Below, piece by piece: positions 28,826-37,128 of a stretch of 64,000 bases of DNA. The position numbers and the translations under genes were made by a program. The notes under the pieces are model-generated. The model saw nothing but the letters and a program-made list of their open reading frames with translations. It had not been told where the DNA came from and did not search any database. The stretch spans positions 1 to 64,000 of the forward strand of contig NZ_JACHEN010000008.1 in the NCBI RefSeq assembly GCF_014205875.1. Reading direction: 5' to 3'. The stretch is from Anaerosolibacter carboniphilus (GTDB taxonomy: Bacteria > Bacillota > Clostridia > Peptostreptococcales > Thermotaleaceae). The stretch's first letter is position 1; each line of letters starts with the position of its first letter.

Positions 28826-28857
28826 TATAGTATATTACTAATTAGTAATATACTATA
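28826..28857. promoter_or_regulatory. 32-bp perfect palindrome, probable second MarR operator
   Basis: The half site TATAGTATATTACTAA is followed by its exact complement. The core TTACTAATTAGTAA resembles the centre of the upstream operator. It lies between the marR stop and the next gene and could repress a second promoter or act as a transcript hairpin. Confidence 0.7.
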
Positions 28858-28898
28858 TAGTATCAATATAAAACATGAATGAGTTGGAGGAATGAAGG

Positions 28899-29327
28899 AT
28901 GAATTACATGGAACATTTTATAGATAGTTTGGATAGTTTTTGCCAAGACTGTACAAACTATGGCACGCAGGATTGTAAAGGAAGAAAATGCAATATTGGT
29001 TTTGCAAAATATGTGGTTCAGTACGCCAAGGACAATGCTCAACCGATCTTAGAAGGTGGAGAGTATCTGATTCCGAAGAAGGATATACGCTATTATGACG
29101 AGATAAATGCTGCCCACAGTGTTGCTACAATATGTAAGTTGTGCAAAGATTGCAATGAAAATCATAATGAAGCATGTATCATTTCTTTAGCGAGACAATC
29201 TTTAGAAAGTACTCAAATAAAAGATACGGTAAAGTATCCAGGCAATGTATTAGGATATCTATTGAATCTATCAAAGGAAAGTCCCAAATTTGCCCAGCTT
29301 GTAAGTAATGAATATCAGAATTTCTAA
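28899..29327 (+). CDS. Cys-rich cytosolic protein, unrecognised
   Basis: A 142-residue soluble protein with two cysteine groups. The N-terminal group is CQDCTNYGTQDCKGRKC (residues 15-31); the second is CKLCKDCNENHNEAC near residues 87-101. The spacing could hold two zinc sites or an Fe-S cluster. I do not recognise the family. It follows the MarR gene and its C-terminal end lies 13 nt before the pirin start, with the pirin RBS between, so the two are co-transcribed. GGAGGAATGAAGG precedes the ATG. A role in redox or electrophile response would fit the context but is not shown by the sequence. Confidence 0.75.
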   Translation: MNYMEHFIDSLDSFCQDCTNYGTQDCKGRKCNIGFAKYVVQYAKDNAQPILEGGEYLIPKKDIRYYDEINAAHSVATICKLCKDCNENHNEACIISLARQSLESTQIKDTVKYPGNVLGYLLNLSKESPKFAQLVSNEYQNF

Positions 29328-29340
29328 AGGAGGAATCGAC

Positions 29341-30042
29341 ATGATAAGGGTATTAAAACACGAAAATATGGGAAAGAGTGATCTAGGTTGGTTAAAAAGC
29401 ACATTTCACTTCTCTTTCGCCGAATACTATAATCCAGAGAATGTAGAGTTTGGCATATTAAGAGTGCTAAACGATGATCTTGTAGAACCCAACACAGGAT
29501 TTGATACCCATCCCCATAGAGATATGGAGATCGTCTCCTATGTAGTTACAGGAGAGTTGACCCATGGAGATAGTATGGGAAATAAAAATATCCTCACCAG
29601 AGGGCAAGTACAATATATGAGCGCAGGAAAAGGTGTATATCATAGTGAGCATAACTTTGGAAAAGAAACCTTAAGATTTCTACAGATTTGGATTAAACCA
29701 GATATGAAGAACCATGATCCAAGCTACGGAGATTATCGATTTGAGTGGGAGGATAGAAGTAATAAATGGCTTCATATGGTTTCAAGTAAAGATGGAGGTG
29801 CTCCGATTAAAGTACATCAGGATGTAAATGTTTACTCCTTAGAACTAGAAAACGGAAAAGAAATCACTTTCCCTGTAAAAGGAGGTAGACAAGCATACTT
29901 AGTACAGATAGAAGGGAATTCAACCATTAATGGACTGACTATGGAAGAGAGAGATGCTATGGAAATTGTTGAGGAAGATATAGTTATAAAAGCAGACGAT
30001 ATTTCTCATTTTATACTTTTAGAAATGAAGAAGTCCAAATGA
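29341..30042 (+). CDS. Pirin-family bicupin
   Basis: A 233-residue protein of the pirin family, cytosolic metal-binding bicupins. Some of these are quercetin 2,3-dioxygenases and others are regulatory. The N-terminal cupin metal site is intact: FDTHPHRDMEIVSY (two His), then HSEHN and a Glu-containing strand. The C-terminal cupin is degenerate, as usual. The start at ATG 29341 is set by AAAGGAGGA; an in-frame upstream ATG at 29308 overlaps the previous gene. It is the last gene of the MarR operon and is followed by a gene remnant and a strong terminator. Confidence 0.92.
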   Translation: MIRVLKHENMGKSDLGWLKSTFHFSFAEYYNPENVEFGILRVLNDDLVEPNTGFDTHPHRDMEIVSYVVTGELTHGDSMGNKNILTRGQVQYMSAGKGVYHSEHNFGKETLRFLQIWIKPDMKNHDPSYGDYRFEWEDRSNKWLHMVSSKDGGAPIKVHQDVNVYSLELENGKEITFPVKGGRQAYLVQIEGNSTINGLTMEERDAMEIVEEDIVIKADDISHFILLEMKKSK

Positions 30043-30057
30043 TCTAAGAAAATGAGA

Positions 30058-30156
30058 AGAGAATAGGCTTCACGAGGCGAATACAATATCTGATGAAGAA
30101 ATAGACGATAGTGCACGAGAATATGTAAAATATATTTATGATGCAAAAGCATACTA
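30058..30156 (+). pseudogene. C-terminal remnant, probably of a flavin reductase
   Basis: An open stretch without a start codon encoding EENRLHEANTISDEEIDD and then SAREYVKYIYDAKAY before a stop. This looks like the tail of an NADPH-dependent FMN/quinone reductase; such tails often read DEEIDESAREY. It is immediately preceded by an in-frame TGA. A reductase would suit the MarR-pirin context, so the operon may once have been longer. The family assignment is tentative. Confidence 0.45.
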
Positions 30157-30171
30157 ATTTGTCTCTAGCAA

Positions 30172-30335
30172 AGCAGGACCCCCACATTCAGTTTGGGGGT
30201 CTTTTTAAGCGACCGAAAATTGAAAGTTTGACTTTCAATTTTGGTTGGCGCCATGAGCAGTTGCGTTAGTGACCAGCGAATTTTACTACTATGTGGCAAC
30301 CATCTGGATATAATATGTAAGGGAGAACCCCTTGG
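30172..30335. repeat. Dispersed ~165-bp structured element, copy A
   Basis: Three modules follow one another. The first is a terminator hairpin, GACCCCCA/TGGGGGTC (30177-30201) with TTTTT. The second is a 12-bp inverted repeat, AAAATTGAAAGT/ACTTTCAATTTT (30216-30242), extended by ACC/GGT. The third is GCGTTAGTGACCAGCGAATT leading to CATCTGGATATAA and a GGGAGAACCCC hairpin. Copy B at 43740-43904 is nearly identical in modules one and two, so this is a mobile or conserved noncoding unit. Module one doubles as the terminator of the pirin operon. Confidence 0.85.
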
Positions 30336-30394
30336 TTGACGAAGTACAAGTATAAGGATTTTTCTTTGTCATGTATTGTTTTGAATACAAATTG

Positions 30395-30832
30395 TTAGTA
30401 TTTATCTAACTTTTTAAAAGCAACTATATGCATTATCATTTTAAAATATTGTATTACCAAACAGATAAGTGCGGTTATTATCCAATAATAATACGCACTT
30501 AAACCCGAATTAAAGAATAATAGTACCAGGGATAGGTTTACACCAAGGGTAATTAGGTGACTTGTTAGAAACGTTTTTCCTGCATACTTAAGATTTTTTA
30601 TTAGACTTCCCAAATGGATAACAAAACAAGCAATTAGAATTATTCTATATAAATACATAAGTTCAGAAGTGAACCAAGTAGTTTGAAATACATGGTTTCT
30701 GTAGACAAGGTGTCTCATAACTCCCATCTTCTTATGTGATAGATTCTCTATGGTTGATACTGCCCCTACTAAAATAATCTGTATGAATGTAAATAGATGT
30801 ATCAAGATACTATATTTTCTTTTCTGCTTCAT
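30395..30832 (-). CDS. Four-helix membrane protein next to ynjE-like gene
   Basis: A 145-residue protein with about four hydrophobic helices (roughly residues 8-28, 55-75, 90-112, 118-140) and basic ends; no family is recognised. ATG 30832 is preferred over longer frames, which run back into the rhodanese gene, because TAGGAGAT lies seven bases upstream. It follows the triple-rhodanese gene on the same strand, separated by 70 nt that contain a perfect 20-bp inverted repeat. It may belong to the same sulfur-linked system, either as a membrane partner or as a passenger. Confidence 0.7.
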   Translation of the reverse strand: MKQKRKYSILIHLFTFIQIILVGAVSTIENLSHKKMGVMRHLVYRNHVFQTTWFTSELMYLYRIILIACFVIHLGSLIKNLKYAGKTFLTSHLITLGVNLSLVLLFFNSGLSAYYYWIITALICLVIQYFKMIMHIVAFKKLDKY

Positions 30833-30851
30833 TTTTAATCTCCTAGAGTTT

Positions 30852-30893
30852 AATTTGGAAAAGACAATACATCTGTATTGTCTTTTCCAAATT
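30852..30893. repeat. Perfect 20-bp inverted repeat with 2-nt loop
   Basis: AATTTGGAAAAGACAATACA at 30852-30871, TC, then its exact complement at 30874-30893. It sits between the rhodanese stop (30903) and the RBS of the downstream membrane gene, so it may act as an attenuator, processing site or transcript stabiliser. Confidence 0.85.
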
Positions 30894-30902
30894 AAGAATT
30901 TG

Positions 30903-32258
30903 TTATTTATTGTTTGGTTCACCAGTTTCAATTGGATTCTGTGCGTCAGAACTCCATTCATTCCAACCACCATCATATAATGAAATATTTTGTAGTCCCA
31001 TAACATCTGCGTATAATAGTACTTCCGCAGCTCTCCAACCCGTACCACAGAAGAAAGACAATCTTTGATCAGTAGTTATATTCCATTCTTTCCACATGTC
31101 TATAATCTCATCAGCATTACGCATGGTTGTGTCAATATTTTTGTAGTCCATTATATCATGTCCCCATTTACTACCAGAGGGGCGACCTTTACCTGTTATA
31201 TAATCATACCCGGATGTTTTTCCAATATATTCATCCCAACTTCTAATATCAACAAGGATACTCTTCTCTTTGTCAGCAAGGATTTCTTTTGCAGTAGGTA
31301 AATCTACAATGTAATTTGGATTTGCTGGAACGGTTGTGCCAAATGCATCAACAGGTGTTTTTTTGTTTACTGTTGTTTCTACATTATACCCTGCATTTAC
31401 CCAAGCCGAATATCCACCATTTAAAATTCTAACATCTTTTACACCCATGTATTTTAAAATAACGGCAACCCTACTTGCTGCCATAGTATCACTGCCGTAG
31501 AGGACAGTAGTCGTATCAGTAGTAATTCCGTTATTCAATGCAAATTGTTCTAATTGGTCTGCTGATTTACGATTCCAGATGGGTCCTTCTTCTACCTCAT
31601 CGGTATTAATGTGAACTGCACTTGGGATATGCCCTTTGTTATACTCTTCAGACACTTCACCCCAGCTTACTTCAAATACTTTGTAAGGTAATCCATTGTT
31701 ATTACTTTTTATCAGATCATTGATCCAGGTTGCTGGTACGAGCATGCTGTAGTTTGGGTAACTCTCCATAGGCAAGTTATCATCGGATGCCCACTCTTTC
31801 ACGTTGTATGCATATAGGTTTTTATATCCTTTTGAAGCTAGATAGTCTGCAAGTTCTTTCGCATCATTTCCATTTGCATCATAGAGTACAATATTTTTTT
31901 CAGCTATGATACCTTTATCAGATAGGATTTTTTCTAACTTTTCTTCCTTGTCTGGATCAGACACTTTTAACCAAGCAGCTGCAAAATCTGTAGCACCTTT
32001 AATATGGCCGCCTCTTTTAACACCATCCAGCTGCCATCCGTTAAACGCATCATTTATTCTTGTATCAACTACTACCCAGTCTTCTTTTCCTATGTTTTGT
32101 TTTAATTCTTCAGTACTAATCGCACTTGCTTCTCCAACTTCCTGTCCCTCTGTAGCATTTACATTTTCCGTTTTTGTGTTTTTTGAGCATGCAGTAAATA
32201 TAAATATACTGAAAAGTACAACTAAAAATAGTGCAAGATAATTTTTCTTATTTTTCAT
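30903..32258 (-). CDS. ynjE: YnjE-like triple-rhodanese lipoprotein
   Basis: A 451-residue sulfurtransferase anchored outside the membrane by a lipobox (IFTAC, Cys24). Three rhodanese domains follow at about 45-160, 170-295 and 310-440. Only the last has the persulfide Cys, in SFFCGTGWRAAEV; the first two have YDANGND and YGSDTMAAS in the same loop. The third also has the D-x-R-S active-site strand. This one-active-of-three layout is that of E. coli YnjE. It is transcribed divergently from the ydjY/ynjB-type operon starting at 32656. AAAGGAGGG precedes the ATG. The sulfur acceptor is not known. Confidence 0.9.
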   Translation of the reverse strand: MKNKKNYLALFLVVLFSIFIFTACSKNTKTENVNATEGQEVGEASAISTEELKQNIGKEDWVVVDTRINDAFNGWQLDGVKRGGHIKGATDFAAAWLKVSDPDKEEKLEKILSDKGIIAEKNIVLYDANGNDAKELADYLASKGYKNLYAYNVKEWASDDNLPMESYPNYSMLVPATWINDLIKSNNNGLPYKVFEVSWGEVSEEYNKGHIPSAVHINTDEVEEGPIWNRKSADQLEQFALNNGITTDTTTVLYGSDTMAASRVAVILKYMGVKDVRILNGGYSAWVNAGYNVETTVNKKTPVDAFGTTVPANPNYIVDLPTAKEILADKEKSILVDIRSWDEYIGKTSGYDYITGKGRPSGSKWGHDIMDYKNIDTTMRNADEIIDMWKEWNITTDQRLSFFCGTGWRAAEVLLYADVMGLQNISLYDGGWNEWSSDAQNPIETGEPNNK

Positions 32259-32412
32259 GGGATACCCTCCTTTTGATAGTACAACTTGTAATTATAGCTT
32301 TAGACAACTAAAAAGTATAATAGAAATATTTTATTAATAACGAGGTCTAATAAAAACTGTGAATGGCTAGTTTTCCTGGCAGGTACAGCAGGATTTAATA
32401 TTTATTGTCACT

Positions 32413-32441
32413 TTGACATTCAATGGAAATAACTTTAAATT
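32413..32441 (+). promoter_or_regulatory. Possible promoter of the ydjY-ynj operon
   Basis: TTGACA (32413-32418), 17 nt, TAAATT (32436-32441). It would give a ~210-nt leader before the lipoprotein start. Otherwise the 397-bp divergent gap (32259-32655) shows nothing distinctive. Confidence 0.4.
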
Positions 32442-32655
32442 ATATTGAGACTAATATCGTTTGTTTATTGAAGAGCCAACTACCAGAATCATGAAATATA
32501 GCCATGAATATGCCAAATATTTAAACATATTGAGTATATTAATGGTTATCAAAGAAATCATAAAAACATTCTATTAGACAGTGAAAACGCTGCCAAGTAT
32601 AATCAATAACTGTGAAGTATATTTACAAAATTTACAAAAAGGGGGGCATATTGAT

Positions 32656-33288
32656 ATGAAAATTTTAAGATTAGCTTTAATAGTAGCATTATCTTTGCTT
32701 GTTTTTGCAGGGTGTACGAGTAATCCTTCAGATGTTGCTACAGATGAAGGTAGCTTGATGACAGTAGATACAGAGAAAAAGGAAGTTAGCATCCAAACAG
32801 AGGTAAATGGAAAATACTTTACTGAGCCAACTAGACATGGTGTGGTTTATAAAGATGGATCAAATGGGGAAAAGTCAGTTTTAAGGGGCTTAGTGAGTGA
32901 AAAAGAATTCCATCAAGCACTTCTTGATATTGGTGCACAGCCAGGTAACAATGTAACCCTTGAAGATATGGCTAAGGGGATTAAGGTGGAAGGAGATAAG
33001 CTTGATGTGACCGTTACATGGGAAGGACTTGGAAAAGAAATTCCTTTCGCAGATATCATTACTTCAAGTGATCCAAGACCTATGGATGTAAGATTTGGTG
33101 GAAATCTTGAAAGAGCAGAGCAAAAAAATACTGGCTGCATCTTATGCTTAGATAGTTGTGCAGTTGGAATCACAAGCAATAGCAGTTATGCCACTGGGGA
33201 ATCCAACACAGTGAAATTTTACGGAAACAAAGAAGTTCTTCCAGAGGACGGAACAAAGGTTACTGTAATTTTTAGACTTGCACAATAA
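32656..33288 (+). CDS. ydjY: YdjY-like lipoprotein
   Basis: A 210-residue exported lipoprotein: a short signal with lipobox VFAGC, then a Ser/Thr/Asp-rich linker, then a YdjY-type domain. The domain opens with EVNGKYFTEPTRHGVVYKDG and includes the conserved segment FHQALLDIGAQPGNNVT. CILCLDSC near residues 165-172 supplies three cysteines that could bind a metal or cluster; E. coli YdjY is described as ferredoxin-like. ATG 32656 is chosen over the frame's first codon at 32581 because AAAAGGGGGG precedes it and the signal peptide starts there. It is the first gene of the plus-strand cluster, followed by a hairpin that may attenuate downstream expression. Confidence 0.85.
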   Translation: MKILRLALIVALSLLVFAGCTSNPSDVATDEGSLMTVDTEKKEVSIQTEVNGKYFTEPTRHGVVYKDGSNGEKSVLRGLVSEKEFHQALLDIGAQPGNNVTLEDMAKGIKVEGDKLDVTVTWEGLGKEIPFADIITSSDPRPMDVRFGGNLERAEQKNTGCILCLDSCAVGITSNSSYATGESNTVKFYGNKEVLPEDGTKVTVIFRLAQ

Positions 33289-33298
33289 TACAAAAAGA

Positions 33299-33333
33299 CA
33301 AAGGTATTGGATGTATGTCCCATACCTTTTATT
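33299..33333 (+). terminator. Intra-operon hairpin after ydjY-like gene
   Basis: AAAGGTAT-GG and CC-ATACCTTT arms around an 8-nt loop, followed by TATTCT. It is a weak terminator or attenuator between the lipoprotein and the following membrane gene. Confidence 0.6.
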
Positions 33334-33379
33334 CTATGTATTGAATATTGATATTTACTTCAAAAATGGAGGCGTTCCG

Positions 33380-33811
33380 ATGAAGTATTTTAAAATGCTT
33401 TATATTAGCTTTTTGTGGAGTGTTTTGTTTTCCGTCATTTGCTTTCAGAGTGAATGGTTAGAAATGAGGGTAAATATTGGACTGCTTGGGTTTGTTATGA
33501 TGGTCGTTTTTATGTTGGCAGGGGTGCTTTTAGATAACAAGAAAGGCACTATGAACGATTTGTTGAATATGAAATTTGTATTTGTAAATCTAGTGCTGTC
33601 CTTTGGATGTATGCTGTTATTGTTAGGGCTAGAAAGAATATACGTACTGCCTGCAGCAATTATTCGGGAAGGATTACATATCAGGGGGGTAAGCTTTGCT
33701 GCTATAAATAGCCTAATACTTTCATTTCTTGTACTTGGTGCAGGCGCAATGGTTTTTAGTGAAAATATCCAAAGAAAATCAACTAGAGATAGTAGAATTC
33801 TTTTCAAGTAG
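33380..33811 (+). CDS. Small integral membrane protein in the ynj-like cluster
   Basis: A 143-residue protein with four predicted helices (roughly 5-22, 30-50, 68-92, 112-135) and basic C-terminal end; no family is recognised. GGAGG lies 8 nt before ATG 33380; a longer frame from 33278 lacks an RBS and crosses the hairpin. It ends 20 nt before the first TVP38-type gene and so is in the operon. Its size and topology are similar to the minus-strand protein at 30395-30832, but I see no convincing residue-level similarity between them. Confidence 0.75.
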   Translation: MKYFKMLYISFLWSVLFSVICFQSEWLEMRVNIGLLGFVMMVVFMLAGVLLDNKKGTMNDLLNMKFVFVNLVLSFGCMLLLLGLERIYVLPAAIIREGLHIRGVSFAAINSLILSFLVLGAGAMVFSENIQRKSTRDSRILFK

Positions 33812-33831
33812 TATAAGGGGGACACACGATA

Positions 33832-34536
33832 ATGAAAGATATCAGAAGATCGACATGGATGAAAATAGGTGCTGTAATCGCTATCGTACTTATCTATTTA
33901 TTTGTTAAGCCTGTAAAAGATAGTATAAACGAAGTAATCATCTTATTTAGTAAAGTAGATGTGGAGGCTGTAAAAGCTTACATATTGGCTTTTGGTATAT
34001 GGGCACCTATCATTTCTTTTCTTTTAATGGTGTTTCAATCTATCGCAGCACCATTGCCAGCTTTCTTAATCACCTTTGCCAATGCGGGGCTATTTGGATG
34101 GGTAAAAGGTGCTATTCTATCTTGGTCAAGTGCTATGGCTGGGGCTGTATTATGTTTTTATATAGCTAGGTTTTATGGAAGAACAACAGTAGAGAAGCTT
34201 ACCAGTAAATTTGCTCTAGAGAATATTGATGAGTTTTTTGAGAAGTATGGAAAGTATGCAATACTGATTGCTAGATTGCTTCCATTTATTTCTTTTGATA
34301 TCGTCAGCTATGCAGCAGGGTTGACATCCATGAGTTTTTGGGCGTTTTTCTGGGCCACAGGAATAGGTCAGCTGCCTGCTACCATCGTATATTCCTATGT
34401 AGGAGGAATGCTGGTAGGTGGTGTGAAGAAGTTTGTATTTGGTCTTTTAATATTATTTTCCCTCAGTGTAATGATTGTATTATTCAAGAAAATCTGGAAA
34501 GATCGAAACAAAAAACAAGAAACACCCAAAATATAG
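33832..34536 (+). CDS. TVP38/TMEM64 (DedA-like) membrane protein, first copy
   Basis: A 234-residue polytopic protein of the TVP38/TMEM64 (SNARE-associated, VTT) family, the family of E. coli YdjX and YdjZ. The diagnostic segment is present: a re-entrant region PLPAFLITFANAGLFGWVKG, then GAVLCFYIARFYGR, then ILIARLLPFISFDIVSYAAGLTSM and GQLPATIVYSYVG. Family members are thought to move lipids or small solutes across or between leaflets; the substrate here is unknown. The RBS is AGGGGG. It is 75 nt upstream of the Fe-S gene. A divergent second copy is at 35765. Confidence 0.92.
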   Translation: MKDIRRSTWMKIGAVIAIVLIYLFVKPVKDSINEVIILFSKVDVEAVKAYILAFGIWAPIISFLLMVFQSIAAPLPAFLITFANAGLFGWVKGAILSWSSAMAGAVLCFYIARFYGRTTVEKLTSKFALENIDEFFEKYGKYAILIARLLPFISFDIVSYAAGLTSMSFWAFFWATGIGQLPATIVYSYVGGMLVGGVKKFVFGLLILFSLSVMIVLFKKIWKDRNKKQETPKI

Positions 34537-34611
34537 GCAAAAAGCTGAGGATTATTGCCAAAATGGAGCAATCTTTTTATATCATGTGAATCTTTCAAAG
34601 GAATGATATGG

Positions 34612-35784
34612 ATGCAGATAAAGTTTGACAGTGAGGTAAGCAAGCTGTTGAAAGAAGAAAAGGAAAAATGCATAGGATGCAAGCTGTGTATGAAAAATTG
34701 TCCCATGCTTGGGCAATATTGCAAAACACCGAAGGAACTTCTGTCCCGAATGGACGAAGGACAGCAAGTGGAGGTTATCATTCCCTATTCCTGTGCTCTA
34801 TGCGGTTATTGTACCCAGGTATGCCCTAAGCAGGTGGACTTAAATAAGGTTTTCTTTAAATTGAGGATGAATATTGTAAGGGATACTGGAAGGGTTCCTG
34901 AAACTATCAATTATCGACCTGTTCAATTTCATCAGAAAAGCAGCTTTTCAAAGTTGTTTACAACAGAAGTAACAGGGCTAGAAGCAGGAAAAAAGAGGAG
35001 CGTTTTTTTTCCTGGATGTAGCTTAACAGCATACAATCCAGATTTGGTGATGAAAACCTATGATTATCTGAGGGAAAAGCGGCCAGAAACTGGAATCATG
35101 ATGAATTGTTGTGGAAAGCCTACCTATTCCATGGGAGATATGAAAAGCTTTCACAGGTTTTACGCGACAGTCCAAAGCAGCTTTGATGTCCAGGGGGTGG
35201 ATGAGATCATTGTAGCCTGCCAAAATTGCTACAAGACCATGACGCAATATAGTCCAAAACAAAAGGTAACTTCATTGTGGGAAGTGATTGCAGAACTTGG
35301 GATTCCTGAAGATAAAATGAATAGAGGAAAAAGTATTCCTATTACCTTTGCCATTCATGATCCGTGCCCAACAAGGAAGGAGACGAATATTCATGATTCG
35401 ATTCGAAAGATTACCCTGGAGTTGGGCTTGAAAATAAGGGAAATGGAGTTTTCAAGGGAGAATACATTGTGCTGTGGATCTGGTGGGATGCTAGGCATTA
35501 CCAATAAGGATTTAGCTATTCATCAAATGAAAAAGAGAGCAAATCAAACGGAAGAAGATTATATTGTGACCTATTGTGAAGAATGTGTTGAGTCTATGAA
35601 GCATGGAGGCAAGAAGGCGATTCATATACTCGATTTTCTTTTCGATGATGAAATATACTTGAAGAAGATATATCATCAAGGTCAGCTAAGCACCTTGAAA
35701 AAGTGGTCTAATCGGTATGTGGCGAAACGAAAGGTGAAGAAATTGAAGTTAGGGGGGAGAGTCAGTGGAAATCAAAAAAGGTAA
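34612..35784 (+). CDS. HdrD/GlpC-like Fe-S oxidoreductase subunit
   Basis: A 391-residue cytoplasmic Fe-S protein. Two [4Fe-4S] ferredoxin motifs lie near the N-terminus: CIGCKLCMKNCP (about residue 21) and CALCGYCTQVCP (about 62). Two cysteine-rich CCG-type domains follow: CCGKP with CQNC, and CCGSGG with CEEC. This is the layout of HdrD/GlpC/LutA-type subunits that handle thiol, disulfide or hydroxy-acid electrons. ATG 34612 is chosen because AAAGGA lies nine bases upstream; earlier in-frame codons lack one. It overlaps the second TVP38-type gene by 20 nt. E. coli has no equivalent within its ydj-ynj cluster. Confidence 0.88.
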   Translation: MQIKFDSEVSKLLKEEKEKCIGCKLCMKNCPMLGQYCKTPKELLSRMDEGQQVEVIIPYSCALCGYCTQVCPKQVDLNKVFFKLRMNIVRDTGRVPETINYRPVQFHQKSSFSKLFTTEVTGLEAGKKRSVFFPGCSLTAYNPDLVMKTYDYLREKRPETGIMMNCCGKPTYSMGDMKSFHRFYATVQSSFDVQGVDEIIVACQNCYKTMTQYSPKQKVTSLWEVIAELGIPEDKMNRGKSIPITFAIHDPCPTRKETNIHDSIRKITLELGLKIREMEFSRENTLCCGSGGMLGITNKDLAIHQMKKRANQTEEDYIVTYCEECVESMKHGGKKAIHILDFLFDDEIYLKKIYHQGQLSTLKKWSNRYVAKRKVKKLKLGGRVSGNQKR

Positions 35785-36439
35785 AAAATCAATGTTGAAA
35801 TATGGAGCTTTCTTATTTATAGTGACAGTTGTGATTTTTCTATTAAACCGATTCAATCTTTTTAAAGATTTTACACCACAACAAATAAAAGAATATGTGC
35901 ATTCTTTTGGTGCCTTAGCACCAATCATCTATATCATCATGTTTACCATTGTGCCATTGACTCTATTTCCAGACTCGGTTCTTGCCATCGCTGGAGGCAT
36001 GTGCTTTGGACTATTCTGGGGATCAATTTATACGATGATAGGAGCCCTGTGTGGAGGAACCCTTTCTTTTTATATTTCCAGGCTCATTGGAAAGAACTTT
36101 ATCAAGAACATCCTCAAAAAAGATTTGGGAGAGTTAAGCAGCAGTATTGAGGAAAAAGGATTTTTCATTATTTTATTGCTCAGGCTTATCCCCTTATTTC
36201 CATACGATATCATAAGCTACAGTGCAGGCTTATCAAACATTAGGTATAGAGATTTCCTCTTGGCAACGATCTTTGGTACAATACCAGGTATCATTGTGTT
36301 TACAAATGTGGGAGATAAGGCTACAGATGTGGGTTCAACTGGATTTTACATATCTATAAGCCTGTTGGTTATTTTGTTGCTTGCATCTGTAGGGCTAAAG
36401 AATAAAATTTCTTTAAGAAGAGTGGAAGAAATGAAATAG
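35765..36439 (+). CDS. TVP38/TMEM64 (DedA-like) membrane protein, second copy
   Basis: A 224-residue polytopic protein of the same family as 33832-34536 but clearly diverged. It keeps the re-entrant hairpin (PLTLFPDSVLAIAGGMCFG), GGTLSFYISRLIGK, and the LLRLIPLFPYDIISYSAGLSNI motif. Having two family members in one cluster matches the paired ydjX and ydjZ of E. coli. It starts at GTG 35765, inside the end of the Fe-S gene, with AGGGGGGAG upstream, which implies translational coupling. ATG 36470 of the phosphotransferase follows after 30 nt. Confidence 0.92.
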   Translation: MEIKKGKKSMLKYGAFLFIVTVVIFLLNRFNLFKDFTPQQIKEYVHSFGALAPIIYIIMFTIVPLTLFPDSVLAIAGGMCFGLFWGSIYTMIGALCGGTLSFYISRLIGKNFIKNILKKDLGELSSSIEEKGFFIILLLRLIPLFPYDIISYSAGLSNIRYRDFLLATIFGTIPGIIVFTNVGDKATDVGSTGFYISISLLVILLLASVGLKNKISLRRVEEMK

Positions 36440-36469
36440 GAAAATATTTATTTTATAAGGAGATTCAAA

Positions 36470-37063
36470 ATGATCGATACAAGACTGCGGGGTAAATTTC
36501 AACCGGCCTTTGATGTCATGGCAGCAAAATTAGTGAAAATCCATTTAAGACCCAATGTGATTACTTGGGCTGCTTTTGGAGCAGGTATACTAGCCAGTGC
36601 ATCCTTGGCCATGGAATGGATGATTTTGAGCATTCTTCTGCTTTGGCTCTCAGGATTACTGGATGTATTAGACGGCACAGTAGCCAGACTCACAAGGAGT
36701 GCATCCAGAGACGGTGCCTATATGGACTTAATACTCGATCGAATGGTGGAAGCCGCCTATATACTAGGCCTTGCCTATAGATTCCCCCAGGCCTATTTCG
36801 CCTATTTGCTTTTTTATATTGCGGTGATTTTTAATTTTACCACCTTTATTGTTGCAGGAGCGCTATTTGAAAACAATGGAGCAAAGAGCATGCATTATGA
36901 TGTAGGGATTGTAGAGCGAACAGAAACTTTTTTAGTTTTTACCTTACTGGCGCTGTTTCCTTCTCAGATATTTCCGATACTAATGACTTTTAATGTTGTC
37001 ATTTTCATTACGGGCGTAATTCGATTTAAGAGGGTGCTTGCCTATAGCAAGTCGTTAGGCTAA
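36470..37063 (+). CDS. ynjF: YnjF-like CDP-alcohol phosphatidyltransferase
   Basis: A 197-residue integral membrane enzyme of the CDP-alcohol phosphotransferase family. It swaps CMP in a CDP-alcohol (usually CDP-diacylglycerol) for a polar alcohol. The full active-site signature is present within DVLDGTVARLTRSASRDGAY and the following MDLILDR, giving the D-x2-DG-x2-AR-x8-G-x3-D-x3-D pattern. About six membrane helices are predicted. AAGGAG precedes the ATG. The alcohol cannot be deduced. In E. coli the corresponding gene ynjF belongs to the same cluster, so it is likely tied to the transporter and TVP38 proteins. Confidence 0.92.
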   Translation: MIDTRLRGKFQPAFDVMAAKLVKIHLRPNVITWAAFGAGILASASLAMEWMILSILLLWLSGLLDVLDGTVARLTRSASRDGAYMDLILDRMVEAAYILGLAYRFPQAYFAYLLFYIAVIFNFTTFIVAGALFENNGAKSMHYDVGIVERTETFLVFTLLALFPSQIFPILMTFNVVIFITGVIRFKRVLAYSKSLG

Positions 37064-37128
37064 GGCGTATTTTTTTAGAAACAAAAACTGTTGATGATGA
37101 TAATAGACCGATAAGGAGTGATAAACAA

